Part shown: positions 8,706 through 18,100 of the stretch, in pieces
How the letters are laid out: every line of letters begins with the position of its first letter
Numbering within the stretch: position 1 is the first letter of the stretch
Assembly: GCF_900188245.1 (NCBI RefSeq)
Contig: NZ_FZOK01000001.1
Coordinates: 186,001-250,000, forward strand
Reading direction: 5' to 3'
DNA: 64,000 bases
Origin: Belliella buryatensis
GTDB lineage: Bacteria > Bacteroidota > Bacteroidia > Cytophagales > Cyclobacteriaceae
Program-made: the position numbers and the translations under genes
The notes under the pieces: model-generated
Told to the model about the DNA's origin: nothing
The model's database searches: none
The model's input: the letters and a program-made list of their open reading frames with translations, nothing else

Positions 8706-9020
8706 ATGAAAACTCAAATAATGATTGCCGCAATGTTGTTCTATGGAGCTGCCACTATACCATTCCAAAGTGAGTCAAAAGATCTAGCTGTCATAGAAAC
8801 AATAATCGACCTTCAAGAAAAAGAAAAAATAGAGGCCTCAGCACTTCCTGATCCAGTCAAAAAAAGTATCGCTGATGATGCAACTATATCAGAGCTCCCA
8901 ATTTTAGAGGTTTGGAAAGTGAAAAGTGAAGAAGGGGAGAAATATTTTAAAATCAAATTCGGAAACGGAGGTGAAGGATTGACTAAAAAATATGATGCTG
9001 AAGGTGTTGAAATTAAATAA
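8706..9020 (+). CDS. Small PepSY-like (DUF2874-type) exported protein
   Basis: This 104-residue protein has a signal peptide (about residues 1-22) and one small alpha/beta domain. The pattern LPDPVKKSI followed by a strand ending VWKVKSEEGEKYFKIKF and KKYDAEGVEIK fits the PepSY-like/beta-lactamase-inhibitor-like family of periplasmic Bacteroidota proteins. These are often regulated by two-component systems; function is not defined. It sits between a 52-residue micro-protein and a sigma-54 response regulator, but a hairpin terminator separates it from the latter. Confidence 0.7.
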   Translation: MKTQIMIAAMLFYGAATIPFQSESKDLAVIETIIDLQEKEKIEASALPDPVKKSIADDATISELPILEVWKVKSEEGEKYFKIKFGNGGEGLTKKYDAEGVEIK

Positions 9021-9048
9021 AAGCTTTCGTTTTGACCTTTTGAATCAT

Positions 9049-9083
9049 AAATAGGTGTTTGGAAATTTCATTCACCTATTTTT
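9049..9083 (+). terminator. Terminator after the PepSY-like gene
   Basis: AAATAGGTG pairs with CACCTATTT across a 15-base loop and is followed by further T residues. It ends the small-protein transcript just before the -7 box of the next gene. Confidence 0.5.
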
Positions 9084-9088
9084 ACCTA

Positions 9089-9096
9089 TATTTTTG
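9089..9096 (+). promoter_or_regulatory. Candidate -7 box of the NtrC-type regulator gene
   Basis: TATTTTTG fits TAnnTTTG perfectly and lies 20 bases before the ATG at 9116. No clear TTG is present at the -33 position. Confidence 0.4.
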
Positions 9097-9115
9097 TACA
9101 ACTTTCAATCATTGC

Positions 9116-10444
9116 ATGAAACATATTTTACTCGTAGAAGACGATCTTAGCTATTCAAGAATCATAAAGACTTTTTTGGAAAAGAACGGCTTTCACGTAT
9201 TTGCTACCGACCAAATCAAAGAAGCACTTCTAATTGCTAAAAGAGAAGAAATAGATTTGATCATCACAGACTTTAGATTACCTGACGGCACTGGATTAGA
9301 GCTAATGTCTCAATATAAAGCACTCAATAGCATTACTCCAACCATTCTCATTACCAACTATGCTGATATTAGAATTGCAGTAAAAGCCATGAAAATGGGG
9401 GCTTTTGAATACATCACCAAACCTATTAACCCTGATGAACTTTTGCTAACAGTAAAAGATGCATTGAAGTCACCGAAGCCAACAGAAGACTCCTCGAATA
9501 CAAATAGCATACATGCGTTAGACTATATCATTGGTAAAAGTCAAGATGCTATACAACTAGAAAATCACATTCAGCTAGTCGCACCCACTGATCTCAATGT
9601 GTTGATTTTAGGAGAAACAGGAACAGGTAAAGAATATATTTCCAGAAGAATACACCAACTCTCCTATCGATCTCAACAATCATTTGTTGCAGTGGACTGT
9701 GGAACACTATCAAAAGATCTTGCAGGTAGTGAACTTTTCGGTCATTTGAAGGGTGCTTTCACTGGAGCAAGCGAAACAAAAGCTGGACATTTCGAAGCCG
9801 CTCAGGGAGGTACAATTTTTTTGGACGAGATTGGGAATTTGGATTATGAGTCACAAATCAAACTTTTGAGGGCTCTTGAGGAAAAGAAAATCAGGAAAAT
9901 CGGAAGCACTCAAGAAATTGATATTGATGTTAGAATATTAGCCGCCACTAATGAAAATCTACTTCAACAAGTACAAGAAGGTAAATTTAGAGAAGATTTA
10001 TATTATCGATTAAATGAGTTCTCTATTACTGCACTCCCTTTAAAGAATAGAAAAGGAGATTTGATGCTTTTTGCAGAACAATTTTTGGCAGAAAGTTCCC
10101 AAAAACTCAATAAAGAACTCGAGGGGTTTTTGGAAGAAGTCATTAATCAATTCCTGCAATATAGTTGGCCTGGCAATCTCAGGGAGTTGCGAAATGTAAT
10201 CAGAAGAGCAAGTTTGTTGGAAAATGGTTCTTTTATCTCCTTGGCTTCTCTTCCCGTAGAGATTTCTCAAAATGTATCCAATGAGCCATCTGAGCTTACA
10301 GTCAAGGAGCAGAGAGAAGTTGACGAAAAAAGTAAAATCAAAGAGACCCTTATTGCCACTCAGTATAATAAAACCAAGACAGCTGAATTACTAGGTATAG
10401 ATAGAAAGACGCTATACAATAAAATGAAGAAATACAGTTTATAG
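9116..10444 (+). CDS. Sigma-54-dependent NtrC-family response regulator
   Basis: This 442-residue protein has three domains: a receiver (about 1-118, phospho-acceptor Asp52 in ITDFRLPD), an AAA+ sigma-54 activator domain (Walker A GETGTGKE at about 166-173, the sigma-54-contacting GAFTGA loop at about 213-218, Walker B IFLDEIGN near 233-240, an arginine-finger region and the SWPGNLREL sensor) and a C-terminal Fis-type helix-turn-helix (TAELLGIDRKTLYNKM). It activates sigma-54 promoters when phosphorylated. The frame is open upstream to a TTG at 9059, but the ATG at 9116 gives the standard receiver start MKHILLVEDD. A hybrid histidine kinase lies convergent just downstream and is the probable partner. 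Confidence 0.95.
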   Translation: MKHILLVEDDLSYSRIIKTFLEKNGFHVFATDQIKEALLIAKREEIDLIITDFRLPDGTGLELMSQYKALNSITPTILITNYADIRIAVKAMKMGAFEYITKPINPDELLLTVKDALKSPKPTEDSSNTNSIHALDYIIGKSQDAIQLENHIQLVAPTDLNVLILGETGTGKEYISRRIHQLSYRSQQSFVAVDCGTLSKDLAGSELFGHLKGAFTGASETKAGHFEAAQGGTIFLDEIGNLDYESQIKLLRALEEKKIRKIGSTQEIDIDVRILAATNENLLQQVQEGKFREDLYYRLNEFSITALPLKNRKGDLMLFAEQFLAESSQKLNKELEGFLEEVINQFLQYSWPGNLRELRNVIRRASLLENGSFISLASLPVEISQNVSNEPSELTVKEQREVDEKSKIKETLIATQYNKTKTAELLGIDRKTLYNKMKKYSL

Positions 10445-10583
10445 AACTCTACTCACATCCATTGGAACTAGTTCATTTCGCTTTTTTTTAGCTGTTCAAA
10501 AATAGTTATCGGACAAATTAAAGCTGTTATTAGTAGGTATAAAAGTAACACAGACAAACATTGTGTGCCGCTTTAACTATTTA

Positions 10584-13088
10584 TTAAAACTCAATATTCA
10601 ATTTGTCTTTTAAATTATTAAAAAGGGTTTGCATCCCTGAGATCAATACAACAGTCTGATCATCCATTCCTTCGTTTTGTCCATTTTTCAGTGCCACTTC
10701 TATCTCTTTTGCTTTTGCAGATAATGGAGATTTGATCTGGCCTAATCTACTTGCAAGCTGATGTGTAATCTCTCTTATTTTTGAAAAATCCCTTTGCTCT
10801 ATACACACTTTCAACCTACCGATATCTTTGATACCTTCCGAAATAAAATCTTGCATAATCTCATCAAAAAGTTCTTGATCTCCCATTGAAAATTTTTTCA
10901 TATCCGAAAGGTCATAAGTTTTCCCATCGGCTATATTTAATTCAATATCAACAACTTCTACATTGGAATTATTAGAATTGAGCAAGGATGAGTCAAGATG
11001 GCTACTTAGCAAGGTATAAAGTTTTTCTTCATCAAATGGCTTTAGTAAAATATCTACAAAGCCTTTCTCTTTCAATTGCTGTTGCTCGTCTGCAAACACA
11101 TTGGCAGTCATGGCAAATACTTTATTTCTATCTTTTCTAAAATCATTCTGAAGTAATTTGAGCACCTCTACACCATCTATTTCAGGCATTTGGATATCAA
11201 TCAGCGCCAAATCAAAGTCCTCTTGTTGATAAGATTCTTTGAAGGACTTACCTCCCAAATAACTATTCACAGTAGCACCTTTACTTTCCAAAAGTAACTG
11301 GAGCAACTTCAAACCCATTCGGTCATCATCTACTATTAGGATTCTGAGACCTCCCAATTTGAAATCATGTTTTGCCGCCAGTTGATTGGTAGGTTGTTCT
11401 CGACTTAGCTCCATTGGGATGCTGATCTCAATTTTTGTCCCCATACCCTGCTCACTGTCTACCTGGATTGATCCGTTTTGTAGATCCACGAGTCTTTTGA
11501 CAATTGACAAACCTAAACCAGTACCTCCAAATTTCCTTGTGATAGAACCATCTCCTTGATTGAATTCCTTAAAAATTTGCTGTTTGACCTCTTTGGATAT
11601 TCCAATCCCAGAGTCCTTTACAGTCATATGAAGTTTTTCATCTTTGTAAACAATTTGCACGTTGACATATCCCTTTTCGGTAAATTTGATCGCATTTGAA
11701 AGCAAGTTATTCATTATCTGATTGATTCTCAGTTGATCGCCTACCAAGGAGTGGTTTTTAGGCAAATGTATATCCCAATCAAAAGACAAACCTTTCTCTT
11801 CTGTCTTGAAAGAATAAAAATTCTTCATCGCTAAAAATAATTGTAATCCCTCAAAAGGTTGTTTCTCAATAGAGATCTTTCCAGCTTCCAATTTTGAGAA
11901 ATCCAAAATATCATTGACAATCTGCATCAAGGTACCTGACGCAAAACCTATCATTTGGACAAATTCCGCTTGTTGTTCATTCAAATGAGTCTTTTTTAAT
12001 AAGTCTTGATATCCTTGGATTGCATGTAGTGGATTTCGAATTTCGTGACTCATATTTGCCAAAAAATTCTGCTTGGCTTTTGCTAGGTCATCAGAATGCT
12101 GCTTAGCTCTCTCTAATCCAAGTCGGTATTTATCAGCCCTTCGAACTTCTTTAAGTATAGTATATACAAAACCAACTGAACCTATAACCCCTAAAAAGAC
12201 AAGTCCTCCTAAAATCAAAGAAACATTGTAGGTTAAGTTATATGCAGATTCATTTTTCTCTCTATACTGTGCCAATAGGCTTCTTTGCATATTACTTATC
12301 AGGTTCTGTATTTCGGAAAATACCTCAGTATTTTTTCCTTGCAAGGAAACTTCCAACTGTATGAAATTTTCTCTCAATTCTTGTTCATCCTTATAAAGCC
12401 GAGTAACTAGGTTTTTGAGTGCGACTAGCACTGAATCAGACTCCTGACGAGACAAGCGAGTGCCAGACTGTACCAAATTGAGCGCTTCTAATTCTTCTAC
12501 TATATCTGATATGTTTTCTCTATCTTCCTCACTTAAGATTTCTTCCTCTTCTTCACTTATTGCAATTTCACTTTCTCCAAAAAGATCCCTTCTTCTCAAA
12601 TTTCCCAAAAACTCCAATTCCGATGTTTGCTTTTGTCTTTGAATTTTTATTTCTATAGTTTTTAAAGCCTCTTCGCTGAAACTCCTATTGGTTAGTCTAT
12701 ACCTGATTTCTTCCAACCCCGCATAAGAAACTAATAGCTCCTGTATATTCAAGTTGATTTTATCAAAACTTTCTTTCTCTGATTTATTATCTGCATTTTG
12801 GTTAAGCCATTTTATTCGATCTACTATTCTTTCATAGGCTTCATTAAAAATTGAATCCTTATCAGAAGTTCGATCAGCCTTCGACAAATCCAAAAGATAA
12901 ACATCCGCCATCAAACCATTGAGCTGTCTTAATTTTTGATTTGGCTCTGATAGATTTTCTACTGTATCTAGTAAATTTTGAATGCTAATAAAAGTAACTA
13001 TGCTGACACTAATTACTAAAAATACGGCTAAGAGAAACCCCAATGCGACTTTGTTTCCTACTTTAAAAATATTCTTTGGTGACTTCAT
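10584..13088 (-). CDS. Hybrid sensor histidine kinase with receiver and HPt-like domain
   Basis: The 834-residue protein has a membrane segment at about 14-36, a long helical periplasmic region to about 285 with little similarity to named sensor domains, a second membrane segment at about 288-312, then HisKA (phospho-His about 347 in MSHEIRNP), HATPase (GTGLGLSIV near 517), a receiver (Asp about 626 in LALIDIQMP, the SKP-like LLKPF lysine) and a C-terminal helical domain whose ITHQLASRL near 775 resembles an HPt phosphotransfer histidine motif. The whole would be a self-contained His-Asp-His relay. It is convergent with the NtrC-type regulator. No further adaptor genes are adjacent, so receivers at 5980 and 9116 are plausible acceptors. 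Confidence 0.92.
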   Translation of the reverse strand: MKSPKNIFKVGNKVALGFLLAVFLVISVSIVTFISIQNLLDTVENLSEPNQKLRQLNGLMADVYLLDLSKADRTSDKDSIFNEAYERIVDRIKWLNQNADNKSEKESFDKINLNIQELLVSYAGLEEIRYRLTNRSFSEEALKTIEIKIQRQKQTSELEFLGNLRRRDLFGESEIAISEEEEEILSEEDRENISDIVEELEALNLVQSGTRLSRQESDSVLVALKNLVTRLYKDEQELRENFIQLEVSLQGKNTEVFSEIQNLISNMQRSLLAQYREKNESAYNLTYNVSLILGGLVFLGVIGSVGFVYTILKEVRRADKYRLGLERAKQHSDDLAKAKQNFLANMSHEIRNPLHAIQGYQDLLKKTHLNEQQAEFVQMIGFASGTLMQIVNDILDFSKLEAGKISIEKQPFEGLQLFLAMKNFYSFKTEEKGLSFDWDIHLPKNHSLVGDQLRINQIMNNLLSNAIKFTEKGYVNVQIVYKDEKLHMTVKDSGIGISKEVKQQIFKEFNQGDGSITRKFGGTGLGLSIVKRLVDLQNGSIQVDSEQGMGTKIEISIPMELSREQPTNQLAAKHDFKLGGLRILIVDDDRMGLKLLQLLLESKGATVNSYLGGKSFKESYQQEDFDLALIDIQMPEIDGVEVLKLLQNDFRKDRNKVFAMTANVFADEQQQLKEKGFVDILLKPFDEEKLYTLLSSHLDSSLLNSNNSNVEVVDIELNIADGKTYDLSDMKKFSMGDQELFDEIMQDFISEGIKDIGRLKVCIEQRDFSKIREITHQLASRLGQIKSPLSAKAKEIEVALKNGQNEGMDDQTVVLISGMQTLFNNLKDKLNIEF

Positions 13089-13134
13089 GTTTCAAGATTT
13101 TCAGCAATTCCTAAGACAAGAACTATTCCAAAGA

Positions 13135-13641
13135 TCAATAAGCCCTCACTTGAAGAAAAGGCATCCACTCCTCGGCTTGCCGCTCTGCATATTCAGCTAA
13201 AAAATAAGCAAGGCTCGGTTTAAACGGTTTAGAGCGAAGCACCATCCCACTTTGTTCTGGAGTTTTGTCTCCTTTGGTTACATTACATCTGTTACAAGCT
13301 GTAATTAGATTTGTCCAATTTGTTTTTCCTCCTTTTGATTTTGGGATTACATGATCTATGGTTAGATTTTTTTTTGATCCACAATATTGACACTCTCCCT
13401 TATCTCTTCTAAATAGATTAGCACGATTTAGCAAAACTCCTCTGAATGGAATATTTTTATATTCATTGAGTCGAACTACAGCAGGATAATTGTAGATTTT
13501 ACTGACCGTTCGGATAGTAAGTGATTCATAATAAGTTAGGCAACTCGCTTTTTCCAAAAAAATCAAAACAAATGCCTTCTGAACTGTCACCACAGCCACG
13601 GGAGAATGATCCATGTTCAGTACCAAAACACGCTTTTCCAT
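13135..13641 (-). CDS. HNH endonuclease
   Basis: This 168-residue protein starts with the family motif RVLVLNMDHSPVAVVTVQKA and carries a zinc-type HNH nuclease core: CQYCG (about 82-86), IDHVIPKSKGG (about 94-104) and CNRCN (about 115-119). It belongs to the widespread stand-alone HNH family of Bacteroidota, cutting DNA; its biological role is undefined. The frame extends upstream to another ATG at 13677, but the extra 12 residues are not part of the family pattern, so the ATG at 13641 is preferred. It is followed on the same strand by the kinase gene and preceded by smpB. Confidence 0.85.
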   Translation of the reverse strand: MEKRVLVLNMDHSPVAVVTVQKAFVLIFLEKASCLTYYESLTIRTVSKIYNYPAVVRLNEYKNIPFRGVLLNRANLFRRDKGECQYCGSKKNLTIDHVIPKSKGGKTNWTNLITACNRCNVTKGDKTPEQSGMVLRSKPFKPSLAYFLAEYAERQAEEWMPFLQVRAY

Positions 13642-13695
13642 AATCAGTTTAATTAATCCAAACTGACCGAAAAACATGCTGTTTAATCTGAATGT

Positions 13696-14160
13696 TTAAT
13701 AGGTCAGCCTACTCATTTCCTTTTTAAGGTCTTTTTCCTTGATGTCATTTCTCTTGTCATGAAGTTTCTTACCCCTTGCCAAAGCGATTTCAAGCTTAGC
13801 TAATCCTTTATCATTGAGAAAAACTCTCACGGGAATGATAGAAAGACCTTTTTCGGAAAATTTAGTTTCTAATTTATCAAGTTCTTTCTTGTTAAGCAAA
13901 AGTTTACGCTCACGAACAGCATCATGATTATAACTGGCTGCCATAGAATAAGGTGCAATATGCATCTGCTTGATATATAATTCTCCAGACCTAAAATAGC
14001 AATACGCCTCAGTCAAAGATACCTTTCCCTCTCGGATAGACTTGATTTCAGTACCTTTCAGCACCAAGCCAGCAGTGAATTTCTCAATGAATTCGAATTC
14101 ATAACTAGCCTTTTTATTTTTTATATTGATGATTTTTTCAAATCTATTTTTCTTATTCAT
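13696..14160 (-). CDS. smpB: SsrA-binding protein SmpB
   Basis: This 154-residue protein binds tmRNA and brings it to stalled ribosomes for trans-translation. Family signatures are clear: the N-terminal IINIKNKKASYEFEF, GLVLKGTEIKSIREGKVSL, the HIAPY segment, and the basic C-terminal tail with GKKLHDKRNDIKEKD. Length and domain layout are normal. It starts four bases after the tsaD stop codon on the same strand, so the two form an operon of housekeeping translation genes. Confidence 0.97.
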   Translation of the reverse strand: MNKKNRFEKIINIKNKKASYEFEFIEKFTAGLVLKGTEIKSIREGKVSLTEAYCYFRSGELYIKQMHIAPYSMAASYNHDAVRERKLLLNKKELDKLETKFSEKGLSIIPVRVFLNDKGLAKLEIALARGKKLHDKRNDIKEKDLKKEMSRLTY

Positions 14161-14164
14161 ATGC

Positions 14165-15169
14165 TTATATCTTCATTCTCGCTTCTGGACTCGCGTCTAG
14201 CCCTAAAAATTCATTATTTTGGTATTTATAGTGTGCCGCCATGGCAATCATCGCCGCATTGTCGGTACAGTATTCAAATTTCGGAATATAAATCTTCCAT
14301 TTCAACTTATCAGCGAGTACTTCTAGTTCCTTTCTCAGACCTGAATTAGCAGAAACACCTCCAGCGATTGCAATTTCTGTAATCCGATACTCTTTAGATG
14401 CTTTTTTTAGCTTTTGCATCAAAGTCTGGATCAACGTGTGCTGTACTGATGCGCAAATATCATTGATATGTTCTTCAATAAAGTTAGGGTTTTCTTTGAT
14501 TTGATCTCTAAGAAAATAAAGAATCGCAGTTTTGATTCCACTGAATGAAAATGTCAGGCCTGGCATATCAGAAATTGGAAACTTATAAGCTAGGGGATTT
14601 CCAAGTTGGGCATACTTATCAATCAAGGGTCCGCCTGGGTAAGGTAAGCCTAGCAACTTTGCAGTCTTATCGAAAGCCTCACCAACTGCATCATCCATAG
14701 TCTCACCAATTACCTCCATTACCAAATGGCTTTTGACTAGCACAAGCTGGGTATGGCCACCACTCACAGTCAGGCATATAAAAGGAAAATTAGGCTTTGG
14801 CTCATCTATAAAATGTGCCATAATGTGAGCCTCCATATGATTCACTCCTATCAGTGGTATTCCAAGAGAATAAGCAAATGACTTGGCAAAAGAAACTCCT
14901 ACCATCAATGAACCCATCAAACCTGGTCCCAAAGTAACTGCCACAGCGTTCAATTCACTTTTTGAAATTCCAGAGGAAACAATGGCTTCTTGTACAACTG
15001 GAATAAGGTGTTGCTGATGTGCTCTTGATGCAAGTTCAGGAACTACACCACCATATTTTTCATGAACTGATTGCGTGGCGACAATATTATTAAGTATTTT
15101 GCCATTAGATATTATAGAAGCCGATGTTTCGTCACAGGATGACTCTATGGCTAGAATATTTACATTCAT
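14165..15169 (-). CDS. tsaD: tRNA threonylcarbamoyltransferase TsaD
   Basis: This 334-residue protein is the ASKHA-fold subunit that transfers threonylcarbamoyl to A37 of ANN-decoding tRNAs. Visible are the N-terminal AIESSCDETSAS, GVVPELASRAHQQH, the HMEAH iron/metal site at about residues 109-113, TVSGGHT, the FDKTAKLLGLPYPGGP block and GGVSANSGLR near the C-terminus. Length is typical. It is divergent from the TamB-like gene with essentially no spacer, so their promoters must overlap coding DNA. smpB follows in the same transcript. Confidence 0.97.
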   Translation of the reverse strand: MNVNILAIESSCDETSASIISNGKILNNIVATQSVHEKYGGVVPELASRAHQQHLIPVVQEAIVSSGISKSELNAVAVTLGPGLMGSLMVGVSFAKSFAYSLGIPLIGVNHMEAHIMAHFIDEPKPNFPFICLTVSGGHTQLVLVKSHLVMEVIGETMDDAVGEAFDKTAKLLGLPYPGGPLIDKYAQLGNPLAYKFPISDMPGLTFSFSGIKTAILYFLRDQIKENPNFIEEHINDICASVQHTLIQTLMQKLKKASKEYRITEIAIAGGVSANSGLRKELEVLADKLKWKIYIPKFEYCTDNAAMIAMAAHYKYQNNEFLGLDASPEARMKI

Positions 15170-15183
15170 TTTGTACTACCCCT

Positions 15184-18100
15184 TTGGAAAAGAAGTCGAA
15201 AGTTACGGAAAAAATACTGAAAGCCTTTAAACTGCTCTTCAGGTTCATGCTTTTCCTAATCTTGGGAATAATCCTTCTAGCAGGAGCGCTTCAGATTCCA
15301 TCAGTTCAGACAAAATTCACTGGTTTTCTGACTACCTATATTACCAAAAAAACTGGTTTTGAAACTTCTATTTCTAGGGTCAATATTCGTTGGTGGGATG
15401 CTGTGAGTTTAGACGATGTTTTGATCTATGATACCCAAGACAGTTTGATGATCAACTTGCAAGAGGTCTTTATAGACTTTTCTATAAAAGGATTACTGGA
15501 TCGTGAAAATCCTAGTTTAGACCAAATCAAATTGATCAATGGAAATGTCAGACTGCTATCCCACCCCAGCGAAGAGGCATTGAATATTTCCATCTTTTTT
15601 GATCGGATCAATAATTTACTACCAAGCTCAGACAAACCTACCACTAAACCAAAATTCAGTATCAGTAACATTTTCTTTGAAGAGACTTCTTTAGATGTGA
15701 TCAATTACAAGGGCACGCCGGTGACTTCTGGCTTTGATTACAACCAACTTAGATTTAGGGATTTGCTAGCAGATGCAGATGATTTCTACACCTACGCTGG
15801 AGAAGTCGGATTCAAAACCAATTTTTTGAGAGGTATTGAAGTCACTTCTGGAATTGTCATCCAGCAGCTTAAAACAAAATTCACATATTCGCCGAGCTCC
15901 ATGGAGTTTGATGAATTATTTCTACGATCAAACCGAACGGAGATCAAAGATTACCTCAAGTTCACCTACGAATCTACTTCTGCCCTATCTAATTTCAATC
16001 AAGAGGTACAAATCTTCGCAAGCTTGGATGAATCTACTTTAGATATTCAAGATCTCAAATATTTCACAGATCAAATCCCTGATTTCCAAGATCGGATAAC
16101 ACTCAGTGGAGACATCAATGGAACAGTTGACCAACTGACCTCCGATCAGCTACTGATTCGTTTTGGTCAGCGATCTGCACTTTTTGGAAAGTTCAATATC
16201 AAAGGACTCCCTGATGTAGCTAATACATTTTTTGAGATGTCACTCGTGAATTCTATTCTGAATAGTAATGACCTCACTCCCTACCTCAGCCAGGAAGCCC
16301 AGCGGGAAATCAACAAATTCAGAGATATCAGATTTGATACAGACTTCTCAGGCTACTTAACCAATTTTACCGCCAATGGCAACTTCCGGACAGGAATTGG
16401 ACAAATGATTGGAAGGCTAAACTATCGTTTTGCAAATAACCAACCCACCTACAATGGCCGGGTGGAACTAAGAAATATTGACTTAGGGATTTTGCTTGAA
16501 GACAAAGAAAATTTTCAAAAAGTCACCCTTACAGGACAAATAAAAGGGACTGGATTGACTCTTGAAACAGCCCTGGTACAAGTAGATGCTGATATCAAAA
16601 AACTTGGAATCAATGGATATGATTATACCAATATTGTAAGTAATGCAACCTTTGGGCGGGATCTCTTCAGAGGTCAACTTGAAGTAAATGATCCAAATCT
16701 CAAAGCTAATTTTGATGGAGTATTGGATTTGAGAGACAACAAAGACTCCATAAGACTCAACGTCCAAATTGATACAGCCTACTTGATGGATTTAAAAATC
16801 ATGGACAGAGATCTATTTGTCAGTGGCAAAGTCAATATGGATACACAAGGCATCACATTAGACGATATAGAGGGAATTGCAAGATTCAGTGATGTCAACT
16901 TAAGCTATGAAGGGAGAAACTTAACAATTGACAACTTCTTTTTCCAATCCCTATTTACAGATAATTCTAGATTGATATCTTTAAATTCAGACCTTTTGGT
17001 AGCTGGAATATCAGGGACATTTGAAGTTCAAAAGCTCATTGATGATGTTTCTTTGCTCAGCAGGCAGTATTGGGCTATATTGACAAATTCCCCCCTCCCT
17101 ACTTCGGTTCAAAAACAGCTAGATTTCGAGCCATATAATATTGACATCAATTTGAACTTGATAGATATCAACCCTATCATCAATATTATAGAACCGAAGG
17201 CTTCCATTTCTAAAAACACAATTGTGGAAGGCGCTTTTTATCAGACTCCTAGCAATACAATATTTAATTTTTTCTCAAGTATTGATTCTATTTATTACAA
17301 TGGTGGGTTTCTTTTTGATACCAATTTAGACTTCAATACTTCTAAGCTGTCCGACTCAGGAGAAGTCCTAGCTTCATTCTATATTTTTTCAAAAACACAA
17401 GAATTAGCCAATAGACTTACTTTTAACAATATGGCTATGGAGGCCATTTGGGATGAAAATAAAATTGAACTTACTTATAAACAAGACCAGTTGAGTTCAG
17501 ATAGCTATATCAATCTTAGTAGTGAAGTGAGGATTTTTCCAGATCATACCTCCATTGTCATGGATCCTTCTGAGCTCAAAGTATTAGACAAAATCTGGCA
17601 ATTTGATCTTAATAATCAAATTTACATAGCTGATAAAGTCATCCAATTTGACAACATCAAGCTGACTAACGAAAATCAATTCCTAGCTCTCAATGGAAAT
17701 ATATCTCCAGAGCCAGACCAAATCCTCGGCTTAGAAATCCATGAAGTCAACCTAGATTTTTTTAATACTTTAAGTCTGAAATCTTATGAAGGTACGGCCA
17801 ACGGAGTATTTTCTTTTGGGAATTTTTATGATATTCTAGCGGTCAATGGCAACTTAAATATCAGTGATCTTTACATAAATAATTTTCTAATAGGTGACAT
17901 AGAAGCAGCTACTTACATAGAAGATGATAAAATCAACCTAGAGCTCGGAAATATCAGAGAAGGTAAAAAAGTAATCAATATCAATGGTTATCTAAGCAAT
18001 ACCGAGGATAATGAAATTGAGCTTAAAGCCCAGCTCAGAGATGCAAATATTTCCGTTTTAGAACCTTTTCTTGATGAATACCTCACACAAATGGGAGGAA

